Part shown: piece after piece, positions 61,927-64,000 of the stretch
Layout of the letters: every line of letters begins with the position of its first letter
Numbering within the stretch: the stretch's first letter is position 1
Source: Pseudomonas endophytica
Lineage (GTDB): Bacteria; Pseudomonadota; Gammaproteobacteria; Pseudomonadales; Pseudomonadaceae
Reading direction: 5' to 3'
Length of the DNA: 64,000 nucleotides
Assembly: GCF_001411475.1 (NCBI RefSeq)
Contig: NZ_LLWH01000187.1
Span: 41,213-105,212 of the forward strand
The notes under the pieces: generated by a model
What the model was told of the DNA's origin: nothing
Database searches by the model: none
Seen by the model: only the letters and a program-made list of their open reading frames with translations
Position numbers and translations under genes: made by a program

Positions 61927-62095
61927 GATTCTTCTCCCGCGCCCGACGCTCAACTGATTCTGCCTGGCGCAGCTTGCTGCATTTGGTGTGATCGCCGTGG
62001 GCGCGTGATCTGTTGCATTGATCACAGATAGTTTGTAGATCCAGCGGACGCATGGGTGCGCCGCGTAACCGGACGGTTCGGCGTAGTGCGGTCAT
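61919..62095 (-). CDS. Small Cys-rich phage protein
   Basis: A 58-residue protein with LQTICDQCNRSRAHGDHTKC, a CxxC..H..C pattern that could bind zinc. Its ATG overlaps the stop of the upstream gene (ATGA) and its end overlaps the next gene by 8 bases, so it is translationally coupled on both sides. An 89-base part of it is duplicated at 62551-62639. Confidence 0.6.
   Translation of the reverse strand: MTALRRTVRLRGAPMRPLDLQTICDQCNRSRAHGDHTKCSKLRQAESVERRAREKNHE
61963..62051. repeat. 89-base repeat, copy A
   Basis: Matches 62551-62639 in the same orientation at 78 of 89 positions by eye, with no gap; all 11 differences are transitions. It encodes the Cys-rich segment of the gene at 61919. Confidence 0.8.
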
Positions 62096-62418
62096 GGCGT
62101 AACCTCGCGACGTGCCCACCAGCAGGCCGGGCCGTCGTCAGTGTCGTGAATGGCCAGGCAGAACCAGCCTTCGCCATCAGGCTGATCCGGCTCCCAGTAG
62201 CTGCAGTCCGGATCGCCGGCTTCAAAATAACGATCAGCAATTGCTTGATCCGCGTATTCGATGCTGACCATGGCCACTTCTAACGCCTGCTCGGCAACCC
62301 AGGCTTTCACCTTGTCTCCGTCGCCCTCGTCGAAATCGGGCATGTCGGGGTGAGCAAACATGCCGTTTTCGTCGCGCCCGACTGGGGCCGGTTGGATCAA
62401 TTTGATTTCTTCAGGCAT
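62092..62418 (-). CDS. Hypothetical acidic phage protein
   Basis: A 108-residue, strongly acidic protein (MPDFDEGDGDKVKAWVAEQA, CSYWEPDQPDGEGWFCLAIH). AGGA lies 7 bases before the ATG. The C-terminal Trp/Cys-rich part (DDGPACWWARREV) is typical of small phage proteins of unknown role. First of the three overlapping genes running to 61510. Confidence 0.65.
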   Translation of the reverse strand: MPEEIKLIQPAPVGRDENGMFAHPDMPDFDEGDGDKVKAWVAEQALEVAMVSIEYADQAIADRYFEAGDPDCSYWEPDQPDGEGWFCLAIHDTDDGPACWWARREVTP

Positions 62419-62449
62419 GACTCATCCTCGGCCGCTATAGCGGCTGGCT

Positions 62450-62695
62450 TTAAATGGGGGGATGGAGGGGCTTACGGGTAGTTCTTGCTGATGCGCTTGG
62501 CGATGACTTCAAGTTGTACGGCCATACCCCACATGGCGTTGTTGTTTCGGCCTGGCGCAACTTGCTGCATTTGGTGTGGTTGCCGTGGGCGCGTGATTTG
62601 TTGCATTGATCGCAGATGGTTTGCAGGTCTGGCGGGCGCCACGCTTGAGTTGCAGCCTCAATGTCGGAGCAAATAGAGCCGTAGGTGATACTCAT
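62450..62695 (-). CDS. Chimeric ORF: start of a DNA cytosine methyltransferase joined to a Cys-rich phage segment
   Basis: 81 residues. The first 20, MSITYGSICSDIEAATQAWR, are the start of phage-type C5-cytosine methyltransferases (usual form TYGSICSGIEAATVAW, the SAM-binding motif I). After PPDLQTICDQC the reading continues into a copy of the Cys-rich segment also found in the gene at 61919, followed by a frameshifted-looking tail. The catalytic methyltransferase body is missing. Probably a decayed gene formed by recombination or deletion; AGG and the ATG are still in place. Confidence 0.5.
   Translation of the reverse strand: MSITYGSICSDIEAATQAWRPPDLQTICDQCNKSRAHGNHTKCSKLRQAETTTPCGVWPYNLKSSPSASARTTRKPLHPPI
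62551..62639. repeat. 89-base repeat, copy B
   Basis: Partner of the copy at 61963, about 590 bases away in direct orientation. It lies inside the chimeric ORF and appears to mark the junction of the methyltransferase remnant. Confidence 0.8.
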
Positions 62696-62759
62696 GGGAT
62701 TACCTATTTATACTGGCTCTGTCAAAGTACTGTGCTTTGAATGGGGGGTAGGAATGGTG

Positions 62760-63377
62760 ATGGAGACGATGATGCTAGGGGTTTATAAGATCCCAGAAAT
62801 AACAATAAACTCTGGCATTGATTGGCTAGGGATATGTGGGATCGTCCTAACAGCGCTCATCGTTGTGCTAGGCACTTGGACGACAATCAAGAATTTCAAA
62901 AATACAACTCTCTCCCAGGAGGCTGTTGCTGAGGCAACATCCAACAGGCAGTTTGTTCATATCAAAGCGGAAAATGTCGCTAAGAATAGGCAAGAGTGGA
63001 TAAACGGGTTGCGTTCGGAAATATCAAATTTTATATCTGCATGCTTTGATGTTCGTTCCGTCTATCTGAATCAGAGCAGGCCTACCGGTCTAGTTCCTGA
63101 GCTGTTTGAAGACTTTGTCACGGTTGAGAACCTTGAGAGGGAGTTGAAATCCAAGTTGATCGCGGCTCAGGGTGAAGCAAGGAGATGTCTCTCCTTAATT
63201 GAGTTATATATAAATCCAGAAGAGCAAGCGTCAATAGATTTGGTGAAAACAGCTCAAGAAATTTTTCATCGCGCGGGAGACACCTCTTTTAATTTAACTT
63301 GGGAGTGTGATGACCTTGTGAAGATTGCCCAAGGGATATTGAAGTGCGAGTGGGAGCGAGTTAAGCAGATGGTTTAG
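62760..63377 (+). CDS. One-TM protein of unknown function, lower GC
   Basis: A 205-residue protein on the opposite strand from the surrounding phage genes. AGGA ends 6 bases before the ATG at 62760. One membrane segment (WLGICGIVLTALIVVLGTWT, about residues 20-42) is followed by a cytoplasmic helical domain with NRQEWINGLRSEISNFISAC, a motif I associate with single-TM proteins in mobile and defence-rich regions. Its base composition is visibly more AT-rich than the neighbours, so it was probably acquired separately as a cargo gene. Confidence 0.65.
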   Translation: METMMLGVYKIPEITINSGIDWLGICGIVLTALIVVLGTWTTIKNFKNTTLSQEAVAEATSNRQFVHIKAENVAKNRQEWINGLRSEISNFISACFDVRSVYLNQSRPTGLVPELFEDFVTVENLERELKSKLIAAQGEARRCLSLIELYINPEEQASIDLVKTAQEIFHRAGDTSFNLTWECDDLVKIAQGILKCEWERVKQMV

Positions 63378-63380
63378 AGT

Positions 63381-63458
63381 TCAGTCGCCACAGAAGCAGT
63401 CAATTGCCTCGTTCTGGTCGGCGAACATATCGAATTGGGTGTCGGAGTAGTTGATCAT
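63381..63458 (-). CDS. Possible 25-residue micro-ORF after the PAPS-reductase-like gene
   Basis: ATG to TGA: MINYSDTQFDMFADQNEAID then CFCGD. The end resembles the C-terminal tail of the gene upstream (MEMFPAQCDSGYCGG): Met-Phe, acidic spacer, Cys-x-Cys-Gly. No good ribosome site is visible. It may be a duplicated tail fragment or a genuine micropeptide. Confidence 0.3.
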   Translation of the reverse strand: MINYSDTQFDMFADQNEAIDCFCGD

Positions 63459-63473
63459 TTTCTATAAGCTGAT

Positions 63474-64000
63474 TCAGCCTCCGCAATAGCCTGAGTCGCA
63501 CTGGGCAGGGAACATCTCCATTTGGTCGCGTGGCCTGGGTGCTGCTGCCCATTGCACGACAGCGCGGATGCCTACGGCACCTTTGCGGCGCGCCGTGCGA
63601 AACATAACCCGGGGCTTTCCTCTCTTGGTGAAGCCCAGGTCTTTCTCGGTGATATCGATTAGCCGTATCCGATCCTCGGAAAGTAGCCGGATGTCATCGA
63701 TATTCGCGTTGATGCACGGGTAGCACTCAAGTGATCGGTGAGGTAGAACATCAAACCCGGCCCGATGCAGTAGAGCGTCACGCATCTCATCTGTGTGCCG
63801 CACCAGGGGCTGCCAAAGATCCCGACCGTCATGCCGCTCCGATTCGTCAACGTGCTCCGGTGCGTCTGAGCGATGTTTGCTTTCGCTGCGCCGCACCCCG
63901 GTCATTGCTGTAGCCTCTTTGCCTGGGTCGTTGGCGTCGAGCCATTCCAAAGCTGGAAGCACCTTCAGCTCGGCGGTGCACAATTTGCCCTGGCCGCCAG
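63474..64000 (-). CDS. Phage PAPS-reductase-like protein, 5' end outside the window
   Basis: The frame is open to the window edge (G-G-Q-G-K-L-C before the TTG at 63983), so the N-terminal part is missing. The visible 175 residues match the C-terminal half of phosphoadenosine-phosphosulfate-reductase-like proteins of phages: KVLPALEWLD, GVRRSESKHRSDAPEHVDES, LVRHTDEMRDALLHRAGFDV, LPHRSLECYPCINANIDDIR (Cys motif) and KDLGFTKRGKPRVMF. These belong to the adenine-nucleotide alpha-hydrolase superfamily and are thought to act in nucleic-acid or sulfur modification; the exact reaction is unknown. Confidence 0.8.
   Translation of the reverse strand, partial: GGQGKLCTAELKVLPALEWLDANDPGKEATAMTGVRRSESKHRSDAPEHVDESERHDGRDLWQPLVRHTDEMRDALLHRAGFDVLPHRSLECYPCINANIDDIRLLSEDRIRLIDITEKDLGFTKRGKPRVMFRTARRKGAVGIRAVVQWAAAPRPRDQMEMFPAQCDSGYCGG

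Overview
The window looks like a chromosomal segment of a Pseudomonas species, probably of the fluorescens-like lineages. The grounds are the gene families and their order (including an itaconate operon arranged as in P. aeruginosa), the moderately high GC, and several copies of the typical Pseudomonas REP palindrome (ggagctgccgcaggctgcga) between genes. No rRNA, intact tRNA, CRISPR array or insertion sequence was seen.

Layout. (1) 1-9.1 kb: the 3' part of an FAD/NAD(P)-binding protein gene, a lone ssuD-like monooxygenase, a PotF-like binding protein, and a mevalonate-catabolism unit (MocR-type regulator divergent from mvaA, then a small membrane protein and a TctA-type permease). (2) 9.2-22 kb: two related iron-uptake sets, each with an ECF sigma factor under a Fur-box-like site, a FecR regulator and a large TonB-dependent receptor with a secretin/TonB N-terminal (STN) signalling domain. 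Between them lie a GlxA-type regulator, an outer-membrane barrel and a penicillin-V-acylase-like Ntn hydrolase; an orphan solute-binding protein splits the second set. (3) 22-24.7 kb: a glyoxalase-fold protein, a coiled-coil protein, a flavin reductase and a RutR-like TetR regulator. (4) 24.8-33.9 kb: nine co-directional genes that read as a nucleic-acid/nucleotide scavenging system: exbD, tonB, TonB-dependent receptor, exbB, 5'-nucleotidase, cytidine deaminase, nucleoside permease, a shrunken deoC remnant and an exonuclease/endonuclease/phosphatase-fold lipoprotein. (5) 34.4-36.4 kb: a lone gene for a pepsin-type aspartic protease joined to two avidin-like domains, the most unusual gene here. 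(6) 36.5-47.8 kb: a hydantoin/oxoproline-type cluster (MFS carrier, hydantoin racemase-like enzyme, outer-membrane protein, M24 peptidase, HyuB, HyuA) beside a MalT-like LuxR regulator. (7) 48-59.2 kb: an MHS-family carrier, then a LysR regulator divergent from the itaconate degradation operon (itaconyl-CoA hydratase, acyl-CoA dehydrogenase, MmgE/PrpD, CoA-transferase, citramalyl-CoA lyase, DctPQM TRAP transporter). (8) 59.5-64 kb: the left end of a prophage-like island in tRNA-Leu(UAA): a displaced tRNA 3' piece, tyrosine integrase, small phage genes, a DNA-methyltransferase remnant, a one-TM protein of lower GC and a PAPS-reductase-like gene running off the end.

How they work together. Several blocks are complete uptake-plus-catabolism units with their own regulator: mevalonate (MocR/mvaA/permease), nucleotides (own TonB-ExbBD, receptor, phosphatase, permease, deaminase), hydantoin-like compounds (MalT-like regulator, carrier, racemase, hydrolase) and itaconate (LysR, TRAP, CoA pathway). 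The picture is of a metabolically versatile bacterium living by scavenging and iron competition. Functions were assigned by reading translated sequences against remembered family motifs; no database search was run.
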